Below, one piece after another: positions 34,746-47,592 of a stretch of 64,000 nucleotides of DNA. This stretch comes from Rattus norvegicus. Taxonomy: Eukaryota; Chordata; Mammalia; Rodentia; Muridae. A program made the translations under genes and the position numbers. The notes under the pieces were generated by a model, which was not told the DNA's origin, did no database searches, and saw nothing but the letters and a program-made list of their open reading frames with translations. The DNA lies in contig NC_086036.1 in the NCBI RefSeq assembly GCF_036323735.1, positions 21,594,064 through 21,658,063 of the forward strand, written 5' to 3'. The stretch's first letter is position 1. Each line of letters begins with the position of its first letter.

Positions 34746-35317
34746 TATAGCCCAAATAGAGAGTAGTTACTTAAGCATCATGAGATTTAGATGACAGGTA
34801 ACTGAAAGAAAGCCAAGAAGAAGATGGCTGCCAATGTACTCTCTGGCCCTTCCACTTCTTTCTGCCTTTTCATAAACCTAACCTGCTCAGGACAGAGTGA
34901 ATGGAGCTGCCTTCCAGATGACCTTACCTCACCACTCTGGCTCTTGGCTAGTTTCCACATCTTGGTCTCACCTCAGGTCCTCTGGCCACATTCATCTTCG
35001 GTCCTCAGTTCCCTGCCTCTTGCAAGAAGAACGCATATCTCTCTTGCCCCACTCAGACTACTAGTGCCAATCCTAGAAGTATATCAAATCATGCTGATCT
35101 GGATTAATACTTTACAGTGGAGACTGGATGTGTGTCAGAATTTTCTTTTGTGCAGAGAGCTATGCCCTAGGGGATGTGGCTGATACTAAGATGTGCCTTT
35201 TGTCTCACCAGTTTCACCATGATTGTCAACAGATGGTTCTGCAGTGATGAGCGCCATTTCCTACCCGTTTACATCCCCTATGTAATAGTGAGGCAGGTCG
35301 CAGCAGACAATCCATGT

Positions 35318-35320
<3 letters not shown>
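34746..35320. other. No recognised feature
   Basis: The 119-codon frame at 34824-35183 has no domain, splice context or codon signal. Confidence 0.4.

Positions 35321-35363
<43 letters not shown>
35321..35363. repeat. (TG)n microsatellite
   Basis: 43 nt of perfect TG alternation. Confidence 0.97.
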
Positions 35364-35367
<4 letters not shown>

Positions 35368-36326
35368 GACTGACAAGTTCTTTGCATAATTTCTTCAGTA
35401 ATTTTTCCTCTTTAATTGTGGAACTCGTTTATTTCAGGGTGAGTTAATTCTGTATTGGTTTGACTCGTTTTCAATTTATTTTTAAAGGAATTATTCAATG
35501 TCTAAGGGCCTTAAAAAAGGAAGCTATTTCCTTTGAACAATGAAATCACGTTTCAGTGGCATAATTGGACTGGAACACACACAGGCTGGAGCTCAGCTCT
35601 AAACTCAGAACCCATGAAGGTCGATTAAAAAAAAAAAAACACAACCCCCATCCCAGCCCTAAGCAGCACAGATTGCTAAGGTTGTATCACAAACATGCAT
35701 ATAAAACAAGGGCTTAGTGTTGCAGATTATAATCAAAGGAAATTTGCAATACTCGCATCGAATCTTCTCCCTTCACAGAGTGGAGCAGGGGATCAGTTAA
35801 GCTGAAAAGCACAGCCTGTGGCAGGTCCTAGTAGGGAAAAAAGGGGAGGGGAACTTTACCATATTTATTTTCGTTTTATTCCAGACCACTATCATTTTGG
35901 CATCAGCTTGAACAAACAAAATCTGTATTATTAAGAAACATGCATTGTCATAAGTACCCAATAAATCAACAGCAGGGGAAGGTGTGTCATTTTTACAGAA
36001 CAGTGCCCAAGTCTATCTAATACTCACCTGTGTCCGTGAGTTTCCCCTGCCCTGAGATCATCCTGTTTTTTTATAGCCCCAGTCTTCTTCCCATCCTATA
36101 GTAGCTTGGAGCTCAGCAGAAAGCATGCTTATCCTTGGGCCCTTCCTGCTTCTCCATCTTGGGAGCCACGCCAACACCTCCTCCTGTATTTGACTTATCT
36201 GTTAATATTCCGAAATATCTCCCTGTCACCTAGCACAAGAAAGTGTTGCCAGGTCAACAGTACAGCAATGTATACGGAAAGGTAAAGAGGCAAATCTGTA
36301 AAAATTAGAGACTTCTCAGGGCAGTA

Positions 36327-36328
<2 letters not shown>
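35364..36328. other. Repeat-poor, conserved-looking stretch
   Basis: 35364-35640 and 35690-35830 lack simple repeats and carry ATTA-like cores and mixed composition, as seen in conserved non-coding DNA. No exon. This needs alignment to test. Confidence 0.3.
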
Positions 36329-36376
<48 letters not shown>

Positions 36377-36420
36377 CAAATAAAGGTAGATGAGGTGAAG
36401 CTTGGAGTTCTCCACTGACT

Positions 36421-36481
<61 letters not shown>
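36329..36481. repeat. (CA)n and (CT)n microsatellite pair
   Basis: 36329-36375 is 47 nt of (AC)n and 36424-36481 is 58 nt of (TC)n, with 48 bp between. Confidence 0.97.
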
Positions 36482-36484
<3 letters not shown>

Positions 36485-36820
36485 TAGTAAAGATAACTCC
36501 AAATATGTATCTTCCCACAGCAAGCTTCTTGTGGAATGAATGAAATTGTATTCATCTTAATATTCAGCAAAATCCAGTAGGTGTCAGCTAACACTTGAGA
36601 GCACGGAAACAATGTGTTTCCACTAAAGCAACCTGACCTTTCCTGACCTAACATATTCTGGAATCCTTGAAAGTAATGGAAAAAGTCACTTTGTTAAATG
36701 AAACAAAAGCCATTCAAGAGAAGTAATTGTGTTTAGAAACAATATGGTCTTGACTTTGTCTCCACACCAGTTAGAGAACTGTCATTTTACTTTAGTTCAT
36801 TTTCTCTCATGTATTTTATT

Positions 36821-36857
<37 letters not shown>
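36821..36857. repeat. (GT)n microsatellite
   Basis: 37 nt of GT with one GAGT break. It leads into the B4-type SINE as a tail. Confidence 0.95.
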
Positions 36858-36858
<1 letters not shown>

Positions 36859-37138
36859 TGTGTATGCACATACTTGTGCATATGCAAGGAGGCCAGGGGA
36901 AGACATGAAATAGCCTGTTCTACTATTCTATACCATATTCCTTTGAGACAAGGTCTTTATTTAAACTGGACTTGAACTAGTGGTCAGTGAAACCCAGTGA
37001 TCCTCCTGTCTTTACCCCTTCCTCTGCCATTGTAGTTACATGCACATGAGGCCAAGTTTACATTTTACATGAAGTTGCAACTTGAACAGGGGTCCTAGCT
37101 CCTAGTATTGTGTTTGGAGACATTTCTCTAGCCTCAGA
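36858..37138 (-). mobile_element. B4-type SINE
   Basis: After the GT tail, the plus strand has GCACATACTTGTGCATATGC, GAGACAAGGTC...GGACTTGAAC (the reverse of a B1-like part) and an ID-like end GACATTTCTCTAGCCT. This is the B1-plus-ID composite of B4, minus strand. Confidence 0.72.
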
Positions 37139-40100
37139 AACCACCGTTAAATACTTTTCAATAAGAGAACCCAGAACTGCCTGGAATAGTCTCCATTTGT
37201 TGCACTGGTGAGGTCAAGTCAGCATTTACTATGGATTAGAAGGCAAATAGCGATTTCTCATGTTAAATGAAAAAGAAAATAAAGCATCCTGGTAGAGAAA
37301 TCATCACATCCACTAAATGATGTGTACAAGGTGACATTGGTATAGTGTAGCTAAAAGACAAGAAGTCTTCTTCTGAAGGTACTTTTTGTTTCTTTTTATT
37401 TGTTAAATTTCAGCAAACTTAGCAGCTAGTCTGCTGTGGGCCTTTGCAGGCTACTAAGAACTATGAGTATCATGTGTGAGCATTCTGAATGGTGAGCGAC
37501 AGTACAAACCCTCAACTCTTATCTATCTGTGAGGTCAGTGGAGATCCTGGCTTTGACAGGCAGATTGGAAGTGGTTCTTATTTACATGACTGACAAAATG
37601 AAAATTATGAACACTTTGGGTTCATAAGCCCTCAGATTGTACTCAAGTGTATAATAGTTAAGAATTCTATAACACTAGTGATTAAAGAAATTTTTTTCTG
37701 AAAGAATATCATGCCCACTCTTTGGAAAGACCTTAGGTTCAATAGACAGCCTTTTCCCATGAAGCTTATGAAAACTGTGTGTTGCTCTTGATAACAAGAT
37801 GGGATTAAAGTATCTCTTGTTCACATCAGGATGCAAAGAACATTATCCTTGTCTTCAGATCTGAGACCATACAACTGAAAGAAGGACCGCTTTGCGTAAA
37901 ACAATACTTAGATTAAAACTCACTCCAATTTCAATACAATCGCCTTTTGTCTTCACCCAGTTTGGTTTCATATATGGAAACGAAAGGCTTTGCAAAATGT
38001 GTGCAAACTATTAAATGTCAACTGAATGTCACTCTGTAAGCCAAGCACTCAAATGGGGCTCTCTGAAAATTGGTTATCATCCAGTGTGAGTTAAAGGAAA
38101 GATCACTGTAAAGGTCCCTAGAGACTTAATTTCTAGAGGTTTCTAAGGTCCTACAAGAGTTTCCTGCTTTCTCAGACAAGCCCTTTCCTTTGTGGTCTGC
38201 TGCTCATGCTCTCTCTAGTTGCCATGCCTCCTGTTTCCCATTCATCTGTCCAACATCTTCTGTCTCTCTGCCTGCCAAAATGTAGCAGTCCTTCAAAGGC
38301 AACAGTAAGAAACTTTTCAGTAAAGCAATCTTGACTTCCTCAGCTGGACATAGACTTTCTGCCGTCTAGACATACTTACACCCTCTACCCTGAAATAAGC
38401 GCCTTTTCTTTGCTGGAATTCTGGTTTGGACTATGTGTAGCCAGGACGTTTGATACTCCACCCGCTTGCATCTTGTTTGTGATATCATATTTATCCTCCC
38501 ATGCACACAAGAACAAAGCCCTGTATACAAGAAATGAGCTAGTGTAGACCTTCTTACTTTGCTCATGAAACTTTAGAACAGGGCAGTACTGCAGTGTAAA
38601 TTACCTGGACCAGTGCCTATCACATAATTAAAACTGGCACCCACAGAAAGTTTTGGTTTCTGCTCTGGCTGCTCATTCTAATCTGGACACCATGACTACC
38701 ATGAACTACAAAACTTAAACATCAAAATGCCCAGATGGAGCACCATTATGGAAAAAGGTGTGGCCGCCTGAGGACAGACATGGGGTTCTGATGGTACTAC
38801 AGTCTCTCACAAGCATGGACATTTTTCTTCCTGCTGGAGTGACAGTCTCTTGAGAAATACGATTGTTTTCTCTGGTTGATAGCATAATCAGTGTGTTGAC
38901 TCTTGTTTTCCTTCCAGGTAAGTGGGACAAAGACAGATGAAGACAAACAGAGAATGTGATGAATCTATGCACTATTGTATAGCTGATCTCAACTGATTCC
39001 GTGCTTTTCTTGAAATGCAACAATTTAGAATATTAAATAGTGGAGTCAAAAATGAGGAAACGACATGGGTGATGTTAGTTAGTAAATTCGATCAGGAGCT
39101 GGGAGCTTATTGTACAGATGGTCATTACCACACACCAAAGTCCGAGGACATCATATAGACCTTAATGTTTTCATTAAAGTCAAAAGAGACTTGTACTTGC
39201 CTAGGAAAAATGTCTTTACTGAAAAATAGATTTTTCAAAGAGCACAGACAACAGCAAGGTAAGAATGTGTCTGATTTATGGCAGGTTTAAAAGGTCTCTC
39301 CCCACCTGTAGGTGTGGAGATACTGCAGGTCACCGTGGGATGATAAATGAAGAAATAATTCAATAGCAAAACAACAAGTTAGTGGCTGAGGGTGGTGACA
39401 GCTAGTCTAGTCAGCCTCAGGATGCAATCCAAATGGCGAGGGAGAGAAAGTGTTCAGTAGGACAGGAAAGAGTGATAAAGAACTGGGTAGTGCTGGGAGT
39501 CCAAATAGTGGGATTTTCATTGCAGGCTCACCACTCAATAGATGGTGTCTCCAGAAAAGCGCTTTTTCTCTGCTTAGTCTCTTACATCTATGAATAGCAA
39601 ATGCTTGTTCTACCGATGCATTGGAATGGGACAGAAAAGAAAGTAAATGATGATAATAGATGAACTTCTGCTTTGAAAGAGTGTGAGGCACTGTACAAAT
39701 GCAGGGTGCTAATTGTGTTCTACTGGTGCCATTTCAATGAGCGAGATGGAAAGAAAATGCATTATTGAATTACATATTTGAAAAGATAAGAGGTTTATCG
39801 GGAGGGCTGCTTTCAAGGGATATTATAAAAGCTGGCATACTGTCTCCTAGGCACCAGCCAATCCTCAAAGAAAACCAAGGATCTGAGATGAGAGAGAAGT
39901 AGATGGTGCTAAACAGAGGGTGAACTCTGTGTTTAGTAAACTGCAGACATCACTGACAATATAAAATCAGTAACAATATGAGCATTGCAAATTAACAAGC
40001 ATACAGAAGCCAGTGTCACAGAGAAGTAAGAGAAAACAGAGGCTCTGTGAAAACTCTAAGCTATAAGATAAGCTTAGAAGGAAAATTATTAACCAACATC

Positions 40101-42215
40101 CCCCCCCCCGCCCTAGGACAGAGGAGCTAAAGTATAGAATGTATCGATGAGCCAGACCTTTGCTAAGGTCCTTGCAACTTAGAAAAAGATAGCATTGGGT
40201 CAAAGCAAGAATAATCATTCGATTAATTTCCAGTACTTCTGCTATTGATTCAGATTTTTGTGTCCTCTTGTTAAAGTGACAAGTGAAGGAAACGCTTGGA
40301 AATTCTGCCCTGGTAAAGGACCAATGAAGGCTAGGCCTATGAGGAGCTGCCATTTGATGCTAACTTCCAGAGTGCATGCGACAGCAAAAGCTCTATGTCC
40401 TTAGTGAAGAAAGACTAACAATGTTCATCCTTTACACCTGCCATCAGTTCTGGACGCCATTCTCTGGACTTCTTAGCGCATTTTCTATGCTAAAATAATA
40501 TTGCGAGACTTTCCTGCGTGGCCTCTAATGTTGCAAAGCTCAAGAATGTTTACTTTGTGTTCAGGAATGCTTGGCTTAACTGAGAATTCAGAAAAGTAGA
40601 GGAAAAAATAGGTTAAATCTGATTATTATGACCTGAGTTCTCCATGTCAGCCTCCAGATTTCTGTGTTCAGGCTTACACACTTTAACCTCTTCCACTTAG
40701 CCCTTATTTCTCTTATGGTGAGCCATTTATAGAATCTCTTTGGGAAATATTCAAAATCAAAAGGAAAGTATGGATAGACCAAAATCAATGATGATAAAGA
40801 TAGATGATAGATAATATATGAGTAAAACATGATAAGTATATGATATATGTATAATTGATAGATGACGGATTGAAGAATTGATTACAGAGGATGATATATA
40901 CATAAGCAGGCAGGTAGATGAATACAGATGCAAAAACAAAGATAGGTACCGAGAGAGATTATTTCTAGAGAATTAGACCTGAGAGGAGAATAACAGAGAG
41001 AACCTCAGATCAATGGAACTGTTACCACCAACCATAGAGAATGTCCTCTGACATGAAGATAAAGATGAAAGCCTACTTTCCAACAGAAATGCCAAATGAC
41101 CCTAGAAGAATATAAAAACATTCTGGGTAGAAAGTGTATTTAAAATCTCTCGTAATTATCATGGCCAAGATCAGTAGAATCATGATTTTGAAAAGAGGAC
41201 ATATCAAGGCATATCTCATTCTGTATTTTAGATTGTATTTCTACCCATTCTCTGTCATCTGTTTGAAGTCCAGATACATTTATGGGATGATCTTCTATGA
41301 CTATAATACTGCCACCACCCCCAAAACATTATTTTATATCATTAGAAACTACTTGAGATTCAAACCTTCCATTTGTCTGTTTGACTTATTTTAATCTGTG
41401 TTCATTTAAATAGAAACTCGGATTGTGACATCTGTAAGTCATGAGCCTGTCAGACTTCTTAATTTGTGATATGTCTCTCAACCTCTGCTTTTATTTCCCC
41501 TCCCATTAATTCGTTATCCTTAAAATTTGTATGTGAACATATGTTCGTTTTCTTGCAGATATTTTTGTCTATATTTCGCAGCTCTATGATATCACTAAAT
41601 GTGTGCTTGTATTATTGCTAATTATTTCAGCGAGCAATTCTGTTTAGAGAGTCAGACAGACTTATTTCATATTAAATCGTTTTCTGTTTGATATGTGTTC
41701 TAATCAGGAGAACGGAAGGGAATTTACTGCCTGGTCGAGATCCTTTGTGCTGTTTTGAGTTGTGGCAATTACTGTTTGCTTATCCAAAATTTACAAAATG
41801 CCTCAATTCCATAATTTTCCTTACTTTTATTAGCTGTAATACATTGACAAAACTTCCTTTCATTATACGTTCAATCTCCTTATGATATATTTATATAAGG
41901 AAGGCTGATAAACCTTCAATTTTGACATTATCAACTGATTTAATGAGTCATTTCTCTAGCATCCTCCATAAATATCATTATAAATTGCACAAATATCATT
42001 ATAAATTTAAAAATGGGCATATCAAATATGCATGGTACTATTTTTCCATTGTCAACCCTCTTGCTCAACCCTTTTCAGGTTGATTGGACCTTGATCCATT
42101 TTGAAACAAGATGAGACTGATTGGAAGTACCTGGGGTCTTTGACATAATGAGATCTTCCAAGATTGTCTTAAATCTCTCCATCTCATGATTTGGATTGTT
42201 TTAATTATCCAAAGC
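37139..42215. other. Long unassigned stretch, partly conserved-looking
   Basis: No gene. A run of C at 40100-40108. 41400-42010 is repeat-poor with many ATTA/TAAT cores and a 17-bp direct duplication (41970-41986 and 41991-42007). Frames here are short and domainless. Confidence 0.4.
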
Positions 42216-42218
42216 GTC

Positions 42219-42306
<88 letters not shown>

Positions 42307-42356
42307 GTGTGTGTGTGTCTGTGTGTCTGTGTGACTGTGTGTGTATGTTTGTATGT
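42216..42356. repeat. (CT)n-(GT)n compound microsatellite
   Basis: (TC)n with CCC interruptions to 42304, then a degenerate (GT)n with TCTG/ACTG units to 42356. Confidence 0.97.
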
Positions 42357-43177
42357 GATATTTTAAGTCTACAGTTCTAGTCTCGCATGTTAATTTCTCA
42401 ATGCCTGTGTCAGTACAGACATGCAAGGTAACACTGGTATACTAGTACATGACTACTATTAGGTGACTTAGTACTTCTGGATTTCATCTGAAGCTTGTTC
42501 CACAAGAGTGAATTTCATCACTGGTACTATAATCCTAGTTTTTTTTTTTTTAAAACACCCACGGCTGGCATGGTCCTAGGCTTTAGGGTTGAACTTAATA
42601 TTATTATTTTTCTTAGTAGTCATGCTGCCAAATTGCCTTTGCAATATTTATGTTGATATTCATAGATTTGGGTACTCTCAGCCTTGGTCAGAGAATCTTC
42701 CTTTTGCAGTGGATAGCAGTCTATGGATAGATGTATAAGTGGTCAAAATGCTAAGAATGTTGGCTAAGTGTTCAGTCCTAAATGGGAAACTGTATCAGCT
42801 TTGTAGTACCAGTACAAAGGTTCAGGAAACTTGACAGATGTGGACAAATAAAATGTTCAGGATAGAGAAGGATATGGTGAAATGTAATCTGCTGGACGGG
42901 ACATGGCTACACACACTCATAATATCATAATCTCTACGGCTATCTGTACAAGAGCTGCACAAGTCAAACCTTGCCCAAATGTAAGCATAGGTGGGATAGC
43001 TGTTCTCTAGGCCCCATCCATTTCTGAGAAGGTATTGGCAGTGGATAATCATTAAGGGAGAAGAATCATTCTTCTTTGAGGTTGTGATCCCTGGTGAAAT
43101 TCTCATGCCCCATGGGATGGCCTTACATCCAGATACAAAGGAAGCACTAACTGAACTTAGTTCAGTGAAACATAAAA
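42357..43177. other. No recognised feature
   Basis: A T/A homopolymer lies at 42539-42555. The frame 42822-43208 on minus has no domain. Confidence 0.4.
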
Positions 43178-43528
43178 TGGTGTGGTACTTTAAATAAAAG
43201 TACCCCATAAGCTCATATACATTAATGTTTTATTAACTAAGAGTACCACTATTTAAAATGATTAAGACATGTGGCCTTGTGGGAGGAAGTATATCTTCAA
43301 AAGCCCGGGTGGGTCCCAGTGTCTCTCTCTTTCTGCTGCCTGCAGACCTGGTTGCAGAAGTCTCAGCTACTCTTCTAGTGTCATGTGACCAGCACACAGC
43401 CATGTCTTCTGCCACGTGATAATGGACTAAACCTGTGAAACTGTAAGCAAGCCCAATTTAAATGCTTCGGTCAATAAGAACTGCTGTGGCCACAGTATTT
43501 CTCCACAGCTTGAACAGTAAATAAGACA
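43178..43528 (+). mobile_element. MaLR-like LTR
   Basis: The sequence resembles a common rodent LTR that opens TGGTTTGAAT-like, has the GGCCTTGTGGGAGGAAGT and GGACTAAACCTGTGAAACTG blocks, a CAATTTAAATG poly(A)-like signal and a final ATAAGACA. The 3' edge is at 43528. No clear duplication was found. Confidence 0.65.
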
Positions 43529-43533
43529 GAGAC

Positions 43534-43671
43534 AAAGAGAAAAAGAAAGGAAGGAAGGAAGGAAGGAAGGAAGGAAGGAAGGAAGGAAGGAAGGAAGGGA
43601 GGGAGGAAGGAAGAGAGAGAGAGAGAAAGAAAGAAAGAAGGAAGGAAAGAAAGAAAGAAGAAAGAAAGAAA

Positions 43672-43731
<60 letters not shown>

Positions 43732-43793
43732 AGAAAGGAAGGAAGAAAGGAAGGAAGGAAGGAAGGAAGAAAGAAAAAAAGAGGAAGGAAGGA
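43534..43793. repeat. 260-nt pure purine tract, (GGAA)n/(GAAA)n
   Basis: No pyrimidine occurs between 43534 and 43793. GGAA units dominate on the left and right ends, GAAA units in the middle. Confidence 0.97.
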
Positions 43794-45051
43794 TTGCTGA
43801 AAGAAATAAGGGAGTAGTTGATTATATTTTATTATATTCGTCTATGAAATTTTCAATACGAAAGAAGCTGAAATACAGCCTCCCCCAATATGTAAGAAGA
43901 TACTTGACTAGAATATTTGACATTTTGAATGGGAAGACTTGTATAACAGGCCTAGCCCATACCCACTCCCACTTATCTTGGAATCACCTGTAGCTACTTC
44001 CTCTGTTGGTTCACGTCCCCAGTTCTGTTAAGGCTTTGCTGACATCCATGGATGGATTCCTGTTGGCACCACATGGAGAGCTCTGGGGCTTTGTATAGAT
44101 ATGAAATACAAAAAGCACCTTGTCGAAAGGGATTATAAAGATCAGTCAAAAGAAGAGACCTTATAATTCTAAATTTAATAACAAATTTAGAATTTAGTTA
44201 ATTCAAAAGCACAAATATAAAAACAAACTAAATTCCTGAAGATGATAATTATGCTTAAAATATTTTTAATAGTACCAGAAATAAAAAAATATTTGTTTTT
44301 AGAAAATTATTAAAAGGGATCCACCTAATACTAAACATAGTGGGACAAAAACTGAGTGTAGAAAAATTAAGTACATCAAGGTGTGTGGTTCTGAATTCTC
44401 ACAGTCCTGTAGACAGTGACTGCCCTAACTGACTTTACAAGGAGACAAATGAAGTCATTTCAGGATTCAGAATGCCATCCGTCTCCCCAACCATATATTT
44501 TGCTAAACTAAGAGGTGGATGATTCTATTTCTAATAAAATTATTGATCAAACAGAGAAGGAAAAGAGGAGTGGACGCAGAGAAGCGGATGCAGACTTGTG
44601 GGTTCCTATGAGCCAAGATAGTAGCAAGCACCAAGGGCTGTTGTCTCAAGTAAGAAGTGGGTTGGAAGTTCACAACACAGTGTTCTGGAAGTTAGGGGGG
44701 TACAACCAGGAAAAACAGACTATCTGACTCACTGAAATCAACTGAAGAGATTTCTATGATGGTCAAATTATTTGAAAATTTTTGCTTGATTAATGTACAA
44801 AAAATCAGAGCCATTCGATGTAAGCAATTGTGTAATGAAAATAAATTATAAAGCAAAATAAAATGTTGAAGAAAGGAAAAAACATTATTTCACACAGCAT
44901 AGCTGTGGGGAATGACTATATAATGAGCTGAACAGTTCGTTGTAATGTCAGAACCATGGCCTAGTTATGTGGGGACAGTAGGGATGGAGAGCAGAGTGCT
45001 GCTATGTGTAAGCGTGTAACAAACTTAAATTTGCAAATGAGGAATCTGAAG
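43794..45051. other. No recognised feature
   Basis: No gene. The 70-codon frame at 44515-44727 has no recognised domain. Confidence 0.4.
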
Positions 45052-45056
45052 AGATT

Positions 45057-45474
45057 TGTCTTAGTTTTTTCTCCTATTTCTCTGATAAAATACTCTGATT
45101 AAAACCATTTATGACTGAAAGGGTTTATTCTACTTACAGTTCAAGAAGACAGTCTATCAGAACCGATAGGCCAAGGCAGTGGGAGCTGAGACACCTTGTC
45201 ACATTGCATCTATCGTCAATAAACAGAGCATTGAGTGCATCTGTTGCTTGGCCTCCTGCTCCTTTTACAGAGCTCCAGATCCCAGCCATTACTGTCTAGA
45301 AGTAAATATTCCTTATTTCTTTTTTCTTTACTTTCTTTCCTTTTTATCAATCAGTGGAAGAGTGTCCACCCTAATTAATGCATTCAAGATAATCAGCTAC
45401 ATGTATACATGGAGACCTATCTCCCAGATGATGATAGACTTTTGTCAAGCTGACAAACACCATTAAACATCACA
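45057..45474 (-). mobile_element. Solo MaLR/ERVL-like LTR with 5-bp duplication
   Basis: 418 bp with TG...CA ends (TGTCTTAG to ACATCACA), flanked by AGATT at 45052-45056 and 45475-45479. On the minus strand it ends ACTAAGACA and has an AATAAACCC signal (complement at 45124-45129), so it is read leftward. A 5-bp duplication is typical of ERVL/MaLR elements. The name is not certain. Confidence 0.75.
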
Positions 45475-45479
45475 AGATT

Positions 45480-46399
45480 ATTGTCCCTCTTCTCTAAATT
45501 AGGTTATATGTTCCTTGAATTTGGGGATACCAAAATTGAAATATGCACATACCATAACTTTTCTAAGGAAACTAAAGTTCAATTCCTTTTCGTCTTAAAC
45601 AAGCACAAATCAACCGCTGACATGACCTGGTGCAATTTGAGGCATGACACTAAAAACTAGAAACAATTTTTGTGTCGTTCTTCACATTTTTATGGGTAAA
45701 AGAGTTGCTCTTTATGGAAATCTCAGAAACTTCAGCTTATTCTTTTTCTTCTGTCTTCACTGAGAAATTTCACATTTTAGTTGACGCAGTTTGATTTTTT
45801 GTCATATCTGTATTGCTAGCATCATTGCCTTTGCTTAATGGGGCCATTGTTCACTAAATAATAATAATAATAATAACAATGATGATGATGATGATAAAGA
45901 ACAGCTTGAAGAGAAGCACTCAATGGTATGAGTGAGATGGTGGCCATGTGACTGAGACGAGTTTACGCATACGATGAGGAACCTGGACAGGGGTAGCTGG
46001 ACAGAGTGAGCCTCTTACTGTGCTACTCTGAGCAGCTTTCAACTTAAAATGGATTCATCATTTCTGCAATTTCCCATATAACATTTCTAGGTCACAGTTG
46101 ACCACAGAAAATTGAAACCATGAAAATAGAAAAACATACTAGAAGGAGAATGCCATCGATTTAGCTAGAATTTTAAGTTAGGAATATGAGAATGAAAGTG
46201 ACGCCTCTAAACATAAGGATGAAGAGAGAAAGAAACAAGTCAAACGAGTTAAGAAGCAACAACCTTGAGGAAGGGAGAGCTAGAGAGGAGTGAAGCTTGG
46301 AAACATTGTTTTCAAACTAACTTTTGAAATAAAATGTATGTCTTGGATGAAAAATTACTTTTAAAATGCAATACTATTTTAGAAACCTTGGAAAGGTGA
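45480..46399. other. No recognised feature
   Basis: Includes (ATA)n and (GAT)n at 45858-45895. No gene. Confidence 0.45.
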
Positions 46400-47098
46400 T
46401 GTAAAAGAGTATTAAAGAAATGGATTAGTGTGGATAAAGACACATTGCATAAGGCATAAATATGCCTACTAGAGTCCAGGGACATGAGCATTAACAGTGA
46501 GAACACAATTGTCAACAGAACTTTTATGGTTGGGCTCAAGTGGGACTGGATAGAATTTACAAGGCCATACGTTGGTGCATCCCTACCACTGGATACAAGA
46601 CAATTTAGTTTAACCACAATTCCAATCTTTTGTGCCTTGGATCTCAGAAGAGACTTGGGACTTTATAACTGATTTGGGATTGCTGAATGTTGGGACTTGT
46701 GAAGTTAGAATAAATTCATTTTGTATCATGCTATGGTCATGGGCTTATACAGCCCAGGGTAGAAAATTATGGATGAGAAATGTTCCCTGTAGGCTCTTAT
46801 ATTTGAACACTTGGCCCAAGCTGGTAGTGCATTTTGGCAAATGTTTTAAAATATTTAGAAAGCAGAGACTTGATGGAGGAGTATTTCCCTTCAAATGGGC
46901 TTTGAGGTTTGATAGACTGTACCCCCTTCCTGTTCTCTCTCTACTGCCTGTGTGTAAATGAAATGAGACTCTCGGCTTTCTGCCAGACTGGCTTTACACC
47001 CTGGTTGCCAAGCCTTCTCTGCCTTGATAAACTGTATCCATATCTCCACACATATCCCAGTACAACAGGCTAAAACAAACCGTTTTTTCCCTAACACA
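46400..47098 (+). mobile_element. MaLR-like internal 3' end plus LTR
   Basis: 46400-46767 resembles the internal 3' part just before the LTR (GGATCTCAGAAGAGACTTGG, then TATACAGCCCAGGGTAGAAA). 46768-47098 resembles the LTR (GAGAAATGTTCCCTGTAGGC, GGGCTTTGAGGTTTGATAGA, GATAAACTGTA, ending CCCTAACACA). Plus strand, decayed. No open gag or pol. Confidence 0.6.
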
Positions 47099-47508
47099 CT
47101 TTTAATTCACAATATCCTGCCACGGAGATGGAAAAAAAAATACTCCTTGCTTTAGCTTCCTTAAACTCCACCACATATCTGATCCCTTCCACAATGACAC
47201 TAATGTCCATGTTATACAGTACCTCTCCTTTGCCCAGGAATGCCAATTCTTGCATATTCAAGATTCCCATTAACCCATACGTGCTCCACTAATTCTGTAT
47301 TTTCATGCATTTTATTTCTGCATGCAAGACAATATGAGAACTTCCTCCAAATACTCATGAACATACCAAAGGTATTAAAATATAATAGGGTCATATATGT
47401 TGTCAGTAGCTAAGATATAAAATCATCTTCAGGCCACTAAAGTCTGTTCAACCAGAATGTCTGAATTCTCTCCAAAATGGTATTACTCTTTGGGATTCTC
47501 TAGAAGAG

Positions 47509-47510
<2 letters not shown>

Positions 47511-47577
<67 letters not shown>

Positions 47578-47592
47578 GTGTGTGTGTGTGGG
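47511..47592. repeat. (CT)n-(GT)n microsatellite
   Basis: 64 nt of (TC)n to 47574 followed by (GT)n and a GGGGGG run. Confidence 0.97.

Noticed and set aside
34824..35183. 119-codon plus frame as a gene
   Set aside because: No domain, no codon bias and no supporting splice or promoter signal.
36316..36654. Protein with RE and CV repeats
   Set aside because: It is a translation of (CT)n and (CA)n microsatellites.
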